Source of the DNA: DASSUW01 sp963759375
Lineage (GTDB): Bacteria > Actinomycetota > Thermoleophilia > Solirubrobacterales > Solirubrobacteraceae
Length of the DNA stretch: 64,000 nucleotides
Direction: 5' to 3'
NCBI GenBank assembly: GCA_963759375.1
Contig: CAVWYY010000007.1
Span: 62,001 to 126,000 of the forward strand
Part shown: in pieces, positions 44,481-53,259 of the stretch
Layout: each line of letters starts with the position of its first letter
Position numbering within the stretch: the first letter of the stretch is position 1
Program-made: the position numbers and the translations under genes
Notes under the pieces: model-generated
The model's input: only the letters and a program-made list of their open reading frames with translations
Database searches by the model: none
What the model was told of the DNA's origin: nothing

Positions 44481-47400
44481 TCAGCTCGATGGCCGCGAAA
44501 CGCCGGCTGTCGGCCGCCAGCGCAGCCCGAGCTCGCTTCCTGCTCTCTCGGCGGCGGCGAGTAGCGCTTCGCCCTCCGGAGCGGGCAGCAGGAGCTGAGC
44601 CAGTTCGTGCCGCGCGATCGCAAGATAGGCCCGCGCGTCCATGCGCTCGCAGAGCGCGACCGCATCGCGGTAGTGGCGCTCGGCCTCGTCTGCCCTGCCC
44701 AGGGTTCTCGCCAAGCGCCCGAGCGCCCCGGAGACGGGACCGGCGTAACAGATCATGACCTGCTCGAACGGCGCGAGCAGCGCGTGGAGGCGCGCGGCAC
44801 CCCGCTCGTGACCGACCTGGTCGCAGACATCAGCGGCCCAGAGCATGCTGGACGGCCAGGCCAGTCCGCGCGGCGCCCGGTCGAGCCCCTCGGCGAATGC
44901 CGCGTCAAGCGCCGCGACGGCGGCCTCGCGATCGCCCCGCTCGCACTCGACCAGGGCTTCGTAGATGTACGTCCACGCCGGACGATCCGCGAGCCGATCC
45001 AGCCGGTCCTTCATCAGGGCTTGGAGCTCCGGCAGCCCGCCCGTCAGCACGCGGATACACCACATCGCCGATGCGTAGGTGGCCGCGACGACGCTCGCTG
45101 GGAACCCCCCGTCCCGGGCGAGCTCGGCAGCCGCCAGGGCCTCCTGTTCGGCCTCGTCGAGCCGGCCGGCCAGGAGCAACCGCGTGCCCTGCCACACGCT
45201 GGCGGTCCAGCGGGCTGCCGGGACGCGGGCCGTCTGCCGTGCGCCCGCCAACGCGGCATCCGCCCCTGCGACGTCGCCGCCCTCGACCAGCGCGATGTAG
45301 CGGAAGACGTAGCCGGCCGACGCCGCGTACGGAGGCCCGCCATCGCCGCAGTCGATCAGCTCGTCGGCAAGTGCGAGTCGCAGCCGGCGAGACTCCGGTC
45401 CCATTGTGACCCAGGAGTGCGACATCAATGCCGATGCGAGGGCGACCGGGTCACCGGTGCCGCGCGCGAGAGCGAGCCCACGCTCCACCAACTCCCGTCG
45501 CTTCGCCTCTTCCATGACGTTCGGAGCCTCGACCGCGAGGTACCCGAGAAGCCGCGCACGCGCCGCGTCGGCGTTGGGCGGCAAGAGCTCGAGCGCGCGG
45601 CCCAGGAGCGACACCATCTCGGGGTCGTCGAACATGAAGTCGGTGGCGAGATCGAGACCGATGGCGAGCAGCGCCTCGGCCATACGGAGGCCGTCGCCCG
45701 CGGCCTCGGCGCTCGCGGCGGCCCTGCGCAGGACGCCGCCCGCCCGCTCGTCTCCAGCCAGGCGGAGGGCACGACCGCTTGCCACCTCCAGGTCGAGTCG
45801 CTCCTCCACCGTCGGCTCGGGCATCCGTGCCAGGGCCGCACGGGCCTGGTCGTAGTGCTGAGCGGCGAGATCGAACGCGAGCGCCCCTGCCGCCGCGTCG
45901 CCCGCAGCGACCGCGTAGCGGAACGTTTCATCGGCGTCGACCAGCGCTCCGGCCGCCGTGAAGTGTGTCGCCAGGTCCGCAGCCGGCACGAACCGACGCG
46001 CGGCTGCGAGCTCGAGCGCACGCGCCGCCCGGGCGTGCACACGCACGCGGCGCCCCGCCGGGACGTCGTCGGCGATCGTCTCTCGTACGAGTGCGTGCGT
46101 GAACGCGAACCGGTCGAGGGCCCCCGCGGGACGGACGAGACGCGCGGTCTCGGCGGCTTCGAGCGCGTTCAGCGTCCGCTCGACGTCGACACCGCTTGCG
46201 GCGACCACGACATCGAGATCGAACTCGGGACCGATGATCGCTGCCACGGCGAGCAGCTCGGCGGTCCCGGGCGGCAGCCGGTTCAGCCGCCAGCGGACGA
46301 CGTCGCGCACGCGCGGCGTGATGGTCTTGGCGGGCGCTCGGTCCTCGGCGAGCGCCCGGACGACTTCGCCGACGAAGAACGGGTTCCCCTCCGTGGCGTC
46401 GCGTACGCTGCCGGCCAGCGACGGGGGACGGCCGACGCCGGTGAGAATGGCCGCAACCTCCGCCTCGGCGAGCGGGCCGAGATCGATGCGTTCGATTTCC
46501 GGCCGCCGGGCGAGGCCGGTGATGACGTCGGCGAGGAGCGGTGACCGGGGCGCCTCGGTGTCGCGATACGTGCCCACGACGAGCAGCCGCATCGGCCGTG
46601 CCGATGTGAGCACGTGGCGGAGCAGATGCAGCGACAACTCGTCGGCCCAATGGAGGTCGTCGAGCACGAGCAACACGGGCACCTCCGCCGAGGCGGCCGC
46701 AAGCAGATCGGCGACAGCATCCAGCGTGCGCAGCCGCCCGAGGTCCGGATCGGCCGGCGCGGGCTCCACGAGCCCGGGCACCTGGACAGCCAGAGCGGGA
46801 ACGAGCCCCAGCAGGTGCGCGCCGCTGCCGCCGAGCTCTACCCGCAGCTCGTCGGGCGGACACGCGGCGGCGTAGGACGAGAGCGCCTCGGCGAACGCGT
46901 GCGCGGGCGGAGCGAGCCCGTCGTCGCTGTGGCCGTAGAGCACGACGGCACCGTGAGCACGTGCTGCGAGCTCGGCGGCGAGCCGCGTCTTGCCGATGCC
47001 GGGCTCGCCTGCGATGAAGATCCCTCCGCGACGGCCGGCGCCTGCTGCGGCCCATGCCGCCTCGAGGGCGGCGAGCTCGTGCTCGCGGCCGGCCAGCGGC
47101 ATGGCCGCGTCGACCACGAGAGCTGGAGCCGTTGGCACGTCAGCGGTCCGGCGGCCAGTCCACTCGACGCTCCATGCGCGGACGGGAGCGTCGATCCCTT
47201 TGACCGACAGCTCGCCGGCGTCCTCGATCGTGGCCTCGAGTCCTGATCCGGCCAGCAGCCGGACCGACTCGTCGATGAGGATGCGCTTGGGACCGGCCGC
47301 GTCGCACAGCCGCTGCGCCAACACCACCGGCAGGCCGAAGCAGTCGTCCGCCTCCCAGGTCACATCGCCGGACGCGACCCCGACACGGAGCGCGACGTCG

Positions 47401-48434
47401 CCTTGCCGGTCCGTCGCGCGCTGCATGTCCATCGCACAGGCCGTCGCCGCGCCGGCGGCGTCGAAGGCGACCATCAGACCGTCACCAAGCGCCTTGACCT
47501 CGCGGCCGCCGTGCAGGGCGAGCGCGTCGCGAAGTCGGCCCTCGTGCTCGCGCCGGAAGGCGTCGGCTCCCTCGTCGCCGAGTCGCGCGCGCTGCGCCGT
47601 CGATCCCACGACATCCGTGAAGAGGATCGTCGCGGTCGCACGCCGCGGCGACGGGCGCGTCACAGCGCCGGCTGGCGCGCGCGCGACCTGGAGGCCGGGA
47701 TCGTGCGCGAGGATCGAGTCCTGCAGACGCTCGAGCTCGGGCCGCGGCCGAACGCCCAGCTCGGCGTCGAGCGTACGTGCCGCGTCGCGATACGCGGTGA
47801 GCGCGTCACCCTGGCGCCCCGCCCGGTAGAGCGCGAGCATGTGCTGGGCTCGCAGCCGCTCGCGCAGCGGCTCGGCAGCGATGAGCTGCTCGAGCTCCGT
47901 CGTCAGCTCGCCGTGGCGGCCGAGCCTCAGATCGGCCTCGATGCGATCCTCGAGCGCTGCGACGCGCCGCTCCTCGAGGCGGGCCGACTCGACCGCCGCG
48001 AACGGCTCGTACGCGATGTCGGCAAGCGGCGAGCCTCGCCATTCCTCCAGTCCGGAGCGGAGGCGCGCGGCTGCACGCTCCGGCTGTCCGGCGTCGAGCG
48101 CGGCGCGACCCTCCTCGCAGCACTGCTCGAACCGGTCAAGGTCGAGCTCCTCGGGCTCGAGCCGGAACGCGTAGCCGGCTGCGCTACTGACGAGCCGGTC
48201 GCCGGCGGCGGAGCCGAGCGCACGCCGGAGCCGCGACACTGAGACGTGCAGCGCCTTGGTGGCAGTGCCAGGTGCCTGGGCACCCCAGATGTCCTCGATC
48301 AGCGCGGACGGCGATACCGGTGCGCCGCGGTGGAGCAGGAGCAGCGCCAGCAACGACCGCTGACGCGTGCCGCCCAGCGGAAGCGCGCGCCCGTCGACCC
48401 TGGCCTCGACGGGTCCGAGGATGCGCAGGTCCAC
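44481..48434 (-). CDS. Giant SARP-type regulator fused to cyclase, ATPase and helical repeats
   Basis: This 1,317-residue protein has, in order: a winged-helix DNA-binding domain (about 1-95, MDLRILGPVEARVDGRALPL...LHVSVSRLRRALG), a bacterial transcriptional activation domain (about 97-245), a class III nucleotide cyclase domain (about 265-435, TILFTDVVGSTAQRARLG and KALGDGLMVAFDAA), an AAA/NTPase with Walker A FIAGEPGIGKTRLAAEL and Walker B VPVLLVLDDLHWADEL, and a long helical C-terminus of TPR-like repeats. In the cyclase, both metal Asp and the Lys before GDG are present, but the usual 'VN' reads VVLAQRL, so the transition-state Asn is missing and activity is doubtful. It probably activates a distant or neighbouring gene in response to a ligand. 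It is divergent from a secreted-protein gene. Confidence 0.88.
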   Translation of the reverse strand: MDLRILGPVEARVDGRALPLGGTRQRSLLALLLLHRGAPVSPSALIEDIWGAQAPGTATKALHVSVSRLRRALGSAAGDRLVSSAAGYAFRLEPEELDLDRFEQCCEEGRAALDAGQPERAAARLRSGLEEWRGSPLADIAYEPFAAVESARLEERRVAALEDRIEADLRLGRHGELTTELEQLIAAEPLRERLRAQHMLALYRAGRQGDALTAYRDAARTLDAELGVRPRPELERLQDSILAHDPGLQVARAPAGAVTRPSPRRATATILFTDVVGSTAQRARLGDEGADAFRREHEGRLRDALALHGGREVKALGDGLMVAFDAAGAATACAMDMQRATDRQGDVALRVGVASGDVTWEADDCFGLPVVLAQRLCDAAGPKRILIDESVRLLAGSGLEATIEDAGELSVKGIDAPVRAWSVEWTGRRTADVPTAPALVVDAAMPLAGREHELAALEAAWAAAGAGRRGGIFIAGEPGIGKTRLAAELAARAHGAVVLYGHSDDGLAPPAHAFAEALSSYAAACPPDELRVELGGSGAHLLGLVPALAVQVPGLVEPAPADPDLGRLRTLDAVADLLAAASAEVPVLLVLDDLHWADELSLHLLRHVLTSARPMRLLVVGTYRDTEAPRSPLLADVITGLARRPEIERIDLGPLAEAEVAAILTGVGRPPSLAGSVRDATEGNPFFVGEVVRALAEDRAPAKTITPRVRDVVRWRLNRLPPGTAELLAVAAIIGPEFDLDVVVAASGVDVERTLNALEAAETARLVRPAGALDRFAFTHALVRETIADDVPAGRRVRVHARAARALELAAARRFVPAADLATHFTAAGALVDADETFRYAVAAGDAAAGALAFDLAAQHYDQARAALARMPEPTVEERLDLEVASGRALRLAGDERAGGVLRRAAASAEAAGDGLRMAEALLAIGLDLATDFMFDDPEMVSLLGRALELLPPNADAARARLLGYLAVEAPNVMEEAKRRELVERGLALARGTGDPVALASALMSHSWVTMGPESRRLRLALADELIDCGDGGPPYAASAGYVFRYIALVEGGDVAGADAALAGARQTARVPAARWTASVWQGTRLLLAGRLDEAEQEALAAAELARDGGFPASVVAATYASAMWCIRVLTGGLPELQALMKDRLDRLADRPAWTYIYEALVECERGDREAAVAALDAAFAEGLDRAPRGLAWPSSMLWAADVCDQVGHERGAARLHALLAPFEQVMICYAGPVSGALGRLARTLGRADEAERHYRDAVALCERMDARAYLAIARHELAQLLLPAPEGEALLAAAERAGSELGLRWRPTAGVSRPSS

Positions 48435-48500
48435 AGGCCAAGCATTGCCGACGCCACGAGGCGGGGCAACCGCACTGCCCCGCCACTCGCTGCTGATCGG

Positions 48501-48559
48501 TTGACTTTACTGAGCAATCCAGAGTAGCCTCGCATACATCGTCAGCCGGTCCGAGGAGG
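48501..48559 (+). promoter_or_regulatory. Promoter and ribosome site of the secreted-protein gene
   Basis: In the AT-richer 131-bp gap between two divergent genes, TTGACT (48501-48506) and TAGCCT (48525-48530) stand 18 bp apart as -35 and -10. GAGGAGG at 48553-48559 is a strong ribosome site six bases before GTG 48566. The same gap must also serve the large SARP-type regulator on the other strand, so that protein may control this promoter; this is inference. Confidence 0.55.
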
Positions 48560-48565
48560 TGCGTC

Positions 48566-49999
48566 GTGCCACGTCGGTCCCTCATCCTGGTCATCGCCGC
48601 CACGAGCCTGTGGGCGGCGCCGGCCGCTTCGGCCGCGCCCCCGCCCAACGACTCCCGGACGGCGGCGCAGGCGCTCGGCGCCCTGCCGGCGTCCGCGCGC
48701 GGCACGACCGTGGCGGCGACGCTCGAGGGCGCCGCCGAGCTGCAGTCGGGCTGCCAACCCACCAGGAACTCGGTCTGGTACGGCTTCACGGCCGGGACCG
48801 GCCGCTCGATCGTTGTGGCGCTCGACGCCGCCGGTGACCTCGACGCGACCATCGACGTCTACGAGCGCGAGCGCTCGCAGGTCACGCCGGTGCTGTGCAA
48901 GAACACCAATCGCCGCGGCGCCGCGACGCTGGAGTTCGACGCCACGCGCGGCAGTGACTACCTGATCCGGATCGGCGCCCGCCAGAACTCCGTCGACGAC
49001 CGCTTCTCGTTGCGCGTCGTCGCGCCCGACCAGCCGGCGACGTTCCCAGGCCGCAAGCTCCCGGGCAAGGGCGCCCGCGCCGTAGTCGACCGGCTCGCCA
49101 ACCCCGACGACTCCTGGGCGATCAAGGTCCAGCGTGGCCGCACCTACCGGCTGAACTTCGTCTCGTTCGGCGGTCGCTGCGCCACCGCCGAGCTCTACGA
49201 CAGCGAGGAGGCATTCGGCGACGCCCCGATCCGCCGCATGCGCTGCGATGCCCACACGGTCTTCGTGCCGACGGAGAACGGCACCTACAGCGTCCTCGTG
49301 CGCGCCCCGCGCGGCTCGCGCGACCGGCTCACGTACCGCGTGCGCGCCGGCCTCGCGCAGGCGGACGACACGGCTCCGGGCCTGCGCCTGGCCAACGACA
49401 CCCGCGTCCGCGGCCGGCTCAACGGCACCGCGCTCGACGCGATCGACCTCTACCGCTTCACGATCGCCCGCCCGAGCGAGCTGCGCCTCTCGCTGGCGAC
49501 GGGCAAGGGATTCGACCTGCGGCTGCTGACGACGTCCGGCCGCCGGATCGAGTGTTCCTGCGGGTTCGAGGGATCCAAGGAGATCGAGCTCCGGATGCAG
49601 CCCGGCCGCTACTACGTGGTCGTGCGCGCCGACGACGGCGCGTCCGGCCGCTACGCGCTGCGGCGCCTGGCGCGCGCGATCACGCACGCGCGGATGCTGG
49701 TGGACGGCGGGCGCTCCACGACTGTCGGGCCGGGGAGCGGCGTCACGCTCGACCTCACGGTGTCGCCGGCCGTGTCCGGCCGCGCCGCCCTGACCGCCGA
49801 GCGGTTCGATCCGCTGGCCGGCTGGCTGTTCGACTTCTCATCACGCCCGGCCGTCGTCGCGGGGCACGGGCGCCTGCGCTGGACGCCGCCCTCCGTGGGG
49901 CGCTGGCGCGTCGCCGGCGAGTACCTGGGCACGCGCACGGCCGCGCCGGACCGCGGCGGCACGGTCACGGTGACCGTGGAGGAGCCGCTGGAGGACTAG
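48566..49999 (+). CDS. Secreted protein with repeated PPC-like beta-sandwich domains
   Basis: This 477-residue protein starts at GTG with a signal peptide ending in AAPAASA. The mature part begins APPPNDSRTAAQALGAL, the usual lead-in of pre-peptidase C-terminal (PPC)-like domains ('NDt...A..l'). At least three related sandwiches follow: SVWYGFTAGTGRSIVVAL, SWAIKVQRGRTYRLNFVS and DLYRFTIARPSELRLSLA with GRYYVVVRADDGASGRYAL. Cys occur in pairs (QSGC/VLCK, RCAT/RCDA, ECSC). No catalytic domain is present, so it is probably a binding or structural surface protein. A strong promoter and ribosome site precede it. Confidence 0.8.
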   Translation: MPRRSLILVIAATSLWAAPAASAAPPPNDSRTAAQALGALPASARGTTVAATLEGAAELQSGCQPTRNSVWYGFTAGTGRSIVVALDAAGDLDATIDVYERERSQVTPVLCKNTNRRGAATLEFDATRGSDYLIRIGARQNSVDDRFSLRVVAPDQPATFPGRKLPGKGARAVVDRLANPDDSWAIKVQRGRTYRLNFVSFGGRCATAELYDSEEAFGDAPIRRMRCDAHTVFVPTENGTYSVLVRAPRGSRDRLTYRVRAGLAQADDTAPGLRLANDTRVRGRLNGTALDAIDLYRFTIARPSELRLSLATGKGFDLRLLTTSGRRIECSCGFEGSKEIELRMQPGRYYVVVRADDGASGRYALRRLARAITHARMLVDGGRSTTVGPGSGVTLDLTVSPAVSGRAALTAERFDPLAGWLFDFSSRPAVVAGHGRLRWTPPSVGRWRVAGEYLGTRTAAPDRGGTVTVTVEEPLED

Positions 50000-50002
50000 T
50001 AC

Positions 50003-50156
50003 GCGCGGCCGGAAGTACGGCGCATAACCCGGCGGAGACCGGGTCGTCGTTGCCGGTGCACGGCATCCGCGAGCATGCTGGTCGCACGTGACCGGATGCC
50101 GGGTGCCGGCAGCGGCGGGCCGGGCCCGCCGGAATGCGTCGTACTTGCGGGCGCGC
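50003..50156. repeat. Palindromic element 3, cloverleaf-like, different sequence
   Basis: The 160-bp gap between two convergent genes is almost wholly palindromic. Outer arms 50003-50024 and 50135-50156 match at 19 of 22 bases (core AAGTACG/CGTACTT). Inside are a left hairpin 50027-50044 (ACCCGG/CCGGGT), a middle stem 50051-50069 with 50093-50111 (15 of 19) and a right hairpin 50114-50130 (GGCGGGC/GCCCGCC). The order, closing stem plus three arms, is the same as in element 1, but the sequence is unrelated and the GGGTAGGG ends are absent. It may be a structured terminator or a separate repeat family. Confidence 0.75.
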
Positions 50157-50159
50157 GCA

Positions 50160-51071
50160 CTAGACGGCCAGGCGCGGCTGAAGCGCCTGCACGCGCTTCT
50201 CGGCCAGGCGCACGAACTCGCGCGTGGCCGGCGAGAGATGAGCGTTGTGCCGCGTGATGAACGCGAACGCGTCGTACAGCGGCGGATCGAACGCCACGCC
50301 ACCGAGCTTCCGCGCCAGGCCACGGGCGCGGATCATCTGCGGCGAGGTGACGGTGTCGCCGAGCCCGCGGGCGCACAGCTCGAGCGCCGCCGTCACGTAC
50401 TCGACCTCGATCTGCGGCTCGACCTTCACGCCGGCCTGCTGCGCGCGCTCGCGCAGCTGGCGGCGCATCGGATCGTCGGCGCCGAACCGCGCGTCGAACA
50501 GGATCAGCGGCGCATCGGCCAGCCGCTCGATGGTCATCGGCTCGCGCAGCCGCTCGGGCTCGGCGCTCACGTACAGGAGCTCCTCGCGCATCGCGGGCCG
50601 GACGTCGAGCCCGCGGTCATCGATCGGGAGCGCGACCAGGCCGGCCTCGAGCTGTCCGTCGCGCACGGCGTCGGCCACCTCGGCCGAGTTCTGGCCGATC
50701 GCCCGCACGCGCACGTTGGGGTACTGCGTGCGGAAGTCCTGCAGCAGCCCGGCGAGCAGGTAGTGGTGGGCGCTGCCGAACGTGCCGAAGGCGACCGTGC
50801 CGCCGGTCATGTCGCGCACCTCGCGGACCGACTCGGCGGCCTCCTGCGCGGCGCCGACCGTGCGCTCGGCGTGCGGCCGGAACAGGCGGCCGGCCTCGGT
50901 CAGCTCGAGCCCGCGCGCGCCGCGAGCGAACAGCTCCACGCCCAGCTCGGCCTCGAGCCGGCGGATCTGGTCCGACAGGCTGGGCTGGGCCATGAACAGC
51001 GATGCCGCGGCGGCCGAGAACGACCGGTGCTCGGCGGCGGCGAGGAAGTAGGTGAGTTGCTGAAGAGTCAT
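50160..51071 (-). CDS. LysR-family transcriptional regulator
   Basis: This 303-residue regulator has the standard N-terminal winged helix-turn-helix (TLQQLTYFLAAAEHRSFSAAAASLFMAQPSLSDQIRRLEAELGVELFARGARGLELTEAG) and a two-lobe effector domain starting GGTVAFGTFGSAHHYLLAGLL. The ligand is unknown. It faces a 33-residue ORF (51142-51243) across a 70-bp gap with TAGGCTA/TAGCCTA inverted motifs, so it may control itself and that gene. The stop lies 4 bp from palindromic element 3. Confidence 0.93.
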   Translation of the reverse strand: MTLQQLTYFLAAAEHRSFSAAAASLFMAQPSLSDQIRRLEAELGVELFARGARGLELTEAGRLFRPHAERTVGAAQEAAESVREVRDMTGGTVAFGTFGSAHHYLLAGLLQDFRTQYPNVRVRAIGQNSAEVADAVRDGQLEAGLVALPIDDRGLDVRPAMREELLYVSAEPERLREPMTIERLADAPLILFDARFGADDPMRRQLRERAQQAGVKVEPQIEVEYVTAALELCARGLGDTVTSPQMIRARGLARKLGGVAFDPPLYDAFAFITRHNAHLSPATREFVRLAEKRVQALQPRLAV

Positions 51072-51108
51072 AGGCTAAGCCTTCCGATGCCCCAGTCAAC
51101 ATAGCCTA
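51071..51108. promoter_or_regulatory. Candidate LysR-type binding site
   Basis: TAGGCTA (51071-51077) and its inverse TAGCCTA (51102-51108) flank a 24-bp spacer, and AGGCTAAGCCT (51072-51082) is itself a palindrome with one central base. They sit at the lysR start and extend toward the divergent small gene. LysR proteins usually bind such dyads near their own start; the pairing of site and protein is inferred. Confidence 0.4.
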
Positions 51109-51141
51109 GAGCGATACGCAAGCGGTGCCGATACTCAGAGC

Positions 51142-51243
51142 ATGATCATTCCCATCCTCATCCTCACCCTCGGGGTGGCGGGCGCGCTGAAGTTCGGCGC
51201 CGAGGACCGGCCCGGCTTCGCCGAGCGCCGTCCGCTCTCCTAG
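51142..51243 (+). CDS. Possible 33-residue small membrane protein
   Basis: ATG 51142 opens a short frame ending at TAG 51241-51243. Its first half is hydrophobic (MIIPILILTLGVAGALKFGA), enough for one membrane segment, and its second half is polar and charged (EDRPGFAERRPLS). Nearly all codons end in G or C except in the first codons. It is followed 28 bp later by a stem-loop with a T-rich tail, which supports a separate short transcript. There is no strong ribosome site (CAGAG at -6). It is divergent from lysR, so it could be the regulator's target. No family is recognised. Confidence 0.5.
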   Translation: MIIPILILTLGVAGALKFGAEDRPGFAERRPLS

Positions 51244-51271
51244 AGCTTCCTCCCTCCCCCTCCCTCCTTTC

Positions 51272-51295
51272 GAGCCCCTGCCACCGCGGGGGCTC
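51272..51295 (+). terminator. Intrinsic terminator after the small ORF
   Basis: GAGCCCC (51272-51278) pairs with GGGGCTC (51289-51295) around a 10-base loop, and TTCTGGTTT follows. It lies in a pyrimidine-rich stretch between the 33-residue ORF and the DNA ligase start at 51314. It could end the small transcript or act as an attenuator for the ligase gene. Confidence 0.6.
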
Positions 51296-51313
51296 TTCTG
51301 GTTTCCTGGGGGC

Positions 51314-52258
51314 ATGACGCTTCCCCTCGCGCCCCCCGTCCTTCCCCAGCTCTCGCGCTCGGCCAAGACGCTCCCGCTCGGCGACGACTGGAGCTACGAG
51401 CCCAAGTGGGACGGGTTCCGCGCGATCGCGTTCGTCGACGGGAGCGACGTGTACCTGCAGTCGCGCAACGGCCGCGAGCTGCGCCGCTACTTCCCGGAGC
51501 TGGTGTTCCCCGAGGGCCGCTACGTCCTCGACGGGGAGATCGTGCTGTTCGACGACGAGGGCCGCCAGGACTTCGACGCGCTGGGCCAGCGCATCCACCC
51601 GGCCGAGTCGCGCGTGCGGATGCTCGCCGAGCAGACGCCGACGCGCTTCATCGCGTTCGACGTGCTGGCCGACGGCGACGAGGTCCTGATGGAGCTGCCG
51701 CAGTCCGAGCGGCGCGCCCGGCTCGAGGCGCTGGTGGCCGAGCCCGTCGACCTCACGCCGACGACCACCGACCCGGACGCGGCCCAGGAGTGGCTCCAGG
51801 GCGCCGAGGGCGTGGTGGCCAAGCAGCTCGGCGCCACCTACAGGCCCGGCGAGCGCGTCGGCATGGTGAAGATCAAGCGCATCCGCACGATCGACGCGGT
51901 GGTCATGGGCTGGCGCCCCGGCAAGGAGGAGGGCACGGTCGGCTCGTTCATCCTCGGCCTCTACAACGAGGACGGCGTGCTGCATCCGGTCGGCCACACG
52001 TCGGGCTTCTCGGCCAAGGAGAAGCGCGAGCTGCCGGCCAAGCTGGCGCCCTACGAGACCGGCAAGCGCGGGATGGGCGACCCGAGCCGCTGGGCCAACG
52101 ACCGCGAGCTCGAGTGGATCGAGCTGCGGCCGGAGATCGTCGTCGAGGTCACGTTCGACCACACGAGCAACGACCGCATCCGCCACGGCGCGAAGATCAA
52201 GCGCTGGCGCGACGACAAGCCGCCGACCGAGTGCCTGACGGACCAGCTGCTCTCGTGA
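51314..52258 (+). CDS. ATP-dependent DNA ligase (LigC/LigD-ligase type)
   Basis: This 314-residue enzyme seals nicks in DNA using ATP. Catalytic Lys31 is in YEPKWDGFRAIAF (motif I). Motif III TRFIAFDVL, motif IV EGVVAKQ and motif V GMVKIKRI are in order, and the C-terminal OB domain carries VVMGWRPGKEEGTVGSFILGLY and ELRPEIVVEVTFDHTSNDRIRHG. There is no polymerase or phosphoesterase domain and no Ku gene beside it, so it fits the stand-alone LigC group used in repair. It overlaps the downstream GNAT gene (GTGA). Confidence 0.92.
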   Translation: MTLPLAPPVLPQLSRSAKTLPLGDDWSYEPKWDGFRAIAFVDGSDVYLQSRNGRELRRYFPELVFPEGRYVLDGEIVLFDDEGRQDFDALGQRIHPAESRVRMLAEQTPTRFIAFDVLADGDEVLMELPQSERRARLEALVAEPVDLTPTTTDPDAAQEWLQGAEGVVAKQLGATYRPGERVGMVKIKRIRTIDAVVMGWRPGKEEGTVGSFILGLYNEDGVLHPVGHTSGFSAKEKRELPAKLAPYETGKRGMGDPSRWANDRELEWIELRPEIVVEVTFDHTSNDRIRHGAKIKRWRDDKPPTECLTDQLLS

Positions 52259-52746
52259 TCCGCCTCGAGCCCTGGAGCCCCGGGAACCTGCCGCTGCTGG
52301 AGAAGCTGCTCGGCGACCCGGCGATGATGACCCATCTCGGCGGGCCGGAGCCGCTGGAGAAGATCGCGAAGCGCCAGACGCGCTACGAGCAGGATCCGCG
52401 GCAGCTCCGGATCGTCGACGAGGCGACCGGCGAGGGCATCGGCTGGGTCGGCTACTGGGACCGCGAGTGGCGCGACATGGACGTCTACGAGATCGGCTGG
52501 TCGGTGCTGCCCGGCCACCAGGGGCGCGGCGTGGCGAGCCAGGCCACCCGCGGCGCGCTCGACGCCGCGCGCGCGGAAGGCGGCCGCCGCTACGTGCACG
52601 CCTACCCGTCGGTCGACAACGGGCCGTCGAACGGCATCTGCCGCAAGGTCGGCTTCGAGCTGCTCGGGCCCTACGAGTTCGAGTGGCCGCCGGAGAGCGG
52701 CACGATGATGCGCTGCAACGACTGGCGCTTCGACCTGCAGGCCTAG
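52255..52746 (+). CDS. GNAT-family N-acetyltransferase (RimJ/RimL-like)
   Basis: This 163-residue protein has the RimJ/RimL-type GNAT pattern: IRLEPWSPGNLPLLEKLLGDP at the start, IGWVGYWDREW, EIGWSVLPGHQGRGVASQATRGAL with the acetyl-CoA loop (Q-G-R-G-V-A) and a closing PSVDNGPSNGICRKVGFELLG. The acceptor is not known. It starts at GTG 52255 overlapping the ligase stop and ends 7 bp from the convergent HxlR gene. Confidence 0.85.
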   Translation: MIRLEPWSPGNLPLLEKLLGDPAMMTHLGGPEPLEKIAKRQTRYEQDPRQLRIVDEATGEGIGWVGYWDREWRDMDVYEIGWSVLPGHQGRGVASQATRGALDAARAEGGRRYVHAYPSVDNGPSNGICRKVGFELLGPYEFEWPPESGTMMRCNDWRFDLQA

Positions 52747-52753
52747 CGGCCCG

Positions 52754-53197
52754 CTAGACGATCCGCGGCGTGCTCGCCGAGCGCGCCGTGATCTCCTCGC
52801 CCTGCGTCCGCCAGCGCTGCAGGCGGTCGAAGTGCTCGCGCGCCGCGTCCATCTCGCGTTGATGCTCGAGGCCCCAGCCGGCCAGCGGGACCAGGGCGAC
52901 GAGCAGATGCTCGCCGACCGGCGACAGCTCGTACTCGACGCGCGCCGGCACGCGTGGATACACGTGGCGCTCGACGAGGCCGTCGCGCTCGAGCTGGCGC
53001 AGGGTGGCGCTGAGCATCCGGCGGGAGACCCCGTCGATCTGCCGCAGCAGCTCGTTGAAACGATGTGTGCCCTCGCCGAGCCTGGCGAGGACGAGGACGC
53101 TCCACTTCGCCGCGAGCACGCTCACGGCGCCTTGGAGGGCTACCAGCGCGTCCTCGTCTGAGGTGGGGAATGCTGCGGGAATCGGGGTGCCGGCCAT
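52754..53197 (-). CDS. HxlR-family transcriptional regulator
   Basis: This 147-residue winged-helix regulator has LQGAVSVLAAKWSVLVLARLGEGTHRFNELLRQIDGVSRRMLSATLRQLERDGLVERHVYPRVPARVEYELSPVGEHL, the full HxlR domain ('kW...IL..L..G..RF.eL...i.GiS...L...L..L...G.v.R'). HxlR proteins respond to aldehydes or redox stress, sometimes through a Cys; no Cys is present here. It is divergent from the glycerate kinase gene across 62 bp that contain two ATATGT copies (53209 and 53229), possible operator parts. Confidence 0.92.
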   Translation of the reverse strand: MAGTPIPAAFPTSDEDALVALQGAVSVLAAKWSVLVLARLGEGTHRFNELLRQIDGVSRRMLSATLRQLERDGLVERHVYPRVPARVEYELSPVGEHLLVALVPLAGWGLEHQREMDAAREHFDRLQRWRTQGEEITARSASTPRIV

Positions 53198-53259
53198 AGT
53201 TAACGAGGATATGTACCGGCGCGCCGCGATATGTCGCGGCGGCCTGGCAGGATGCGGCG

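Noticed and set aside
51072..51099. TTGACT-16-TAGCCT promoter for lysR on the minus strand
   Set aside because: The -10 would touch the ATG, so transcription would begin inside the coding region; the LysR start itself is firmly placed by its family.
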